DNA of 6,765 bases from Clostridia bacterium (GTDB lineage Bacteria; Bacillota; Clostridia; Christensenellales; Aristaeellaceae), in the NCBI GenBank assembly GCA_016295665.1, contig JAEDKS010000131.1, positions 1 to 6,765 of the forward strand, given 5' to 3'. Both the position numbers and the translations under genes were made by a program. Shown piece after piece: positions 5,852 to 6,765 of this stretch (position 1 is its first letter; each line of letters starts with the position of its first letter). A model generated the notes under the pieces. The model ran no database searches, was not told where the DNA came from, and saw only the letters and a program-made list of their open reading frames with translations.

Positions 5852-6765
5852 TTTCCGGGCTCCGTCACGGTCAGGATGCCCATGGCGCGATCCGCCCCGG
5901 CGCTGCCGGTGTCGCTCCAGCCGGTGAGGGCGCCCTTGTTGTTGACCATCAGGTCAAAGGCGATGGCGCCCTCCTTCACCGGCGCGTTCTCCACCCGGAA
6001 GGTGCAGACGTAGCCGCCCGCCACGGGCTCCACGCCCTCATCGGCGCGGTTGATGGTATACTGGCTGTCGCCCACGAAGATGGTCACCGCGTCCTCGGGG
6101 GACTTGGGGCCATCCTTGACGCTGACGCGAACCAGCAGCGTCCCCTCCCCGGTCAGCAGCGCCTGGAAGCCGAAGTTCTCGCCCCGAACCACGGGCAGGG
6201 AGGCCAGCGCGTCCTCCGTCGCGGGGCCCCACACGGGGCCCTCCTCGCAGGCTGCGGGGATGGTGCTCGGGTCGATAAGCGCCCAGAAGGCGAGCTTGGG
6301 CTGATCCTGCGTATCAAAGAGCAGGGGGCTGCGCTCCCGCCGCCAGGACAGGTGATCGCTGACGCCCCAGGTATGCACGGCGATGAGCTGATCCGCGTAT
6401 TCCTCCGCGATGGCGAGGACGTCGGCATAGCGCTGCGCCTGCAGCGCCAGGGAGCGGCGGCCCGTGTCGTCGATGCACACGTCCAGCTCGCTGATGCGCA
6501 GCAGCAGCCCACGGGAGGCGATGGTCTCCACGCAGTTCCGAAGCATGTCCACGGTGGGCTCCTCAGCCTGCATGTGCATCTGGAAGCCGTAGCAGTCGAT
6601 GGTGCCGTCCGCCAGAAGGCTGTCCACAAGCCTGCAGATGCCGGTGAGCTTCGGCTCGTAGTAGGTGTTGTAGTCGTTGTAGCACAGGATGGTGCCCTCG
6701 GGGGCCCAGCGGCGGGCGTACTCGAAGGCGCGGTTGACGAAGTCCTGACCCACGACCTGCGTCCA
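5848..6765 (-). CDS. GH10 endo-1,4-beta-xylanase, C-terminal part with CBM9-like domain (cut by window edge)
   Basis: GH10 enzymes cut internal beta-1,4 bonds of xylan with retention of configuration, usually outside the cell. The 305 visible residues start inside the (beta/alpha)8 barrel at WTQVVGQDFVNRAFEYARRW. In order come the YNDYN motif (about 29-33), GFQMHMQ (60-66), ISELDV (91-96) with the nucleophile Glu at residue 93 (codon 6489-6487), HTWGVSDHLSW (131-141) and PKLAFWAL (156-163). The acid/base Glu and N-terminus lie beyond 6765. After the barrel, residues about 175-305 resemble a shortened CBM9/DOMON beta-sandwich: LLVRVSVKDG, then DAVTIFVGD, then GAIAFDLMVNN and GWSDTG. The GTG at 6753 is an internal codon, not the start. 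The gene overlaps the following small gene by 4 nt. Confidence 0.93.
   Translation of the reverse strand, partial: WTQVVGQDFVNRAFEYARRWAPEGTILCYNDYNTYYEPKLTGICRLVDSLLADGTIDCYGFQMHMQAEEPTVDMLRNCVETIASRGLLLRISELDVCIDDTGRRSLALQAQRYADVLAIAEEYADQLIAVHTWGVSDHLSWRRERSPLLFDTQDQPKLAFWALIDPSTIPAACEEGPVWGPATEDALASLPVVRGENFGFQALLTGEGTLLVRVSVKDGPKSPEDAVTIFVGDSQYTINRADEGVEPVAGGYVCTFRVENAPVKEGAIAFDLMVNNKGALTGWSDTGSAGADRAMGILTVTEPGK

Noticed and set aside
5840..5860. Possible frameshift splitting one long protein into the xylanase and the small gene
   Set aside because: The xylanase reaches a natural end after the CBM9-like domain, and the next frame begins a different fold. The 4-nt GTGA overlap is a normal operon junction.

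Overview
This window looks like chromosomal DNA from a GC-rich bacterium. It is most likely an anaerobic Firmicute of the Clostridia type, from a gut or rumen setting, but this is an inference. The grounds are strong AGGAGG-type ribosome binding sites, sigma-A-like promoters with 17-bp spacers, a MarR/MepA-type efflux pair and a GH10 xylanase. No 16S or other taxonomic marker is present except rpsB and a piece of tsf. No CRISPR array, tRNA, rRNA, insertion sequence or phage gene is visible.

Layout. (1) Positions 1-1062, minus strand: the rpsB-tsf translation operon. Ribosomal protein S2 is complete and EF-Ts is cut by the window edge. A near-consensus promoter precedes a roughly 97-nt leader that can fold in two mutually exclusive ways, which would suit an autoregulatory ribosomal-protein leader. 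(2) 1169-1639, plus: a 156-aa protein of unknown function, divergent from rpsB. (3) 1753-2682, plus: a ZnuA-type metal-binding protein with a His/Asp-rich loop and all four expected ligands. It has no lipobox, and no permease or ATPase gene follows it. (4) 2780-3406, plus: an unrecognised secreted acidic protein with its own promoter, which overlaps an AT-rich set of direct repeats, and a strong terminator. (5) 3483-5326, plus: a MarR-family repressor and a MepA-type MATE efflux pump in a two-gene operon. The promoter is embedded in a large near-perfect inverted repeat. (6) 5432-6765, minus: the C-terminal part of a GH10 endo-xylanase with a short CBM9-like domain, overlapping by 4 nt a small protein that resembles the SpoIIAA/STAS fold. 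A hairpin between the convergent MATE and xylanase units probably terminates both.

How the parts work together: the MarR protein probably represses its own operon through the dyad, so an inducer would release both regulator and pump. The xylanase cuts beta-1,4-xylan and its CBM9-like module may hold it on the polysaccharide. The ZnuA-like protein would capture zinc or manganese outside the membrane, but its transporter must be encoded elsewhere. The most distinctive signals are the MarR operator architecture, the two-state rpsB leader and the orphan non-lipoprotein ZnuA.
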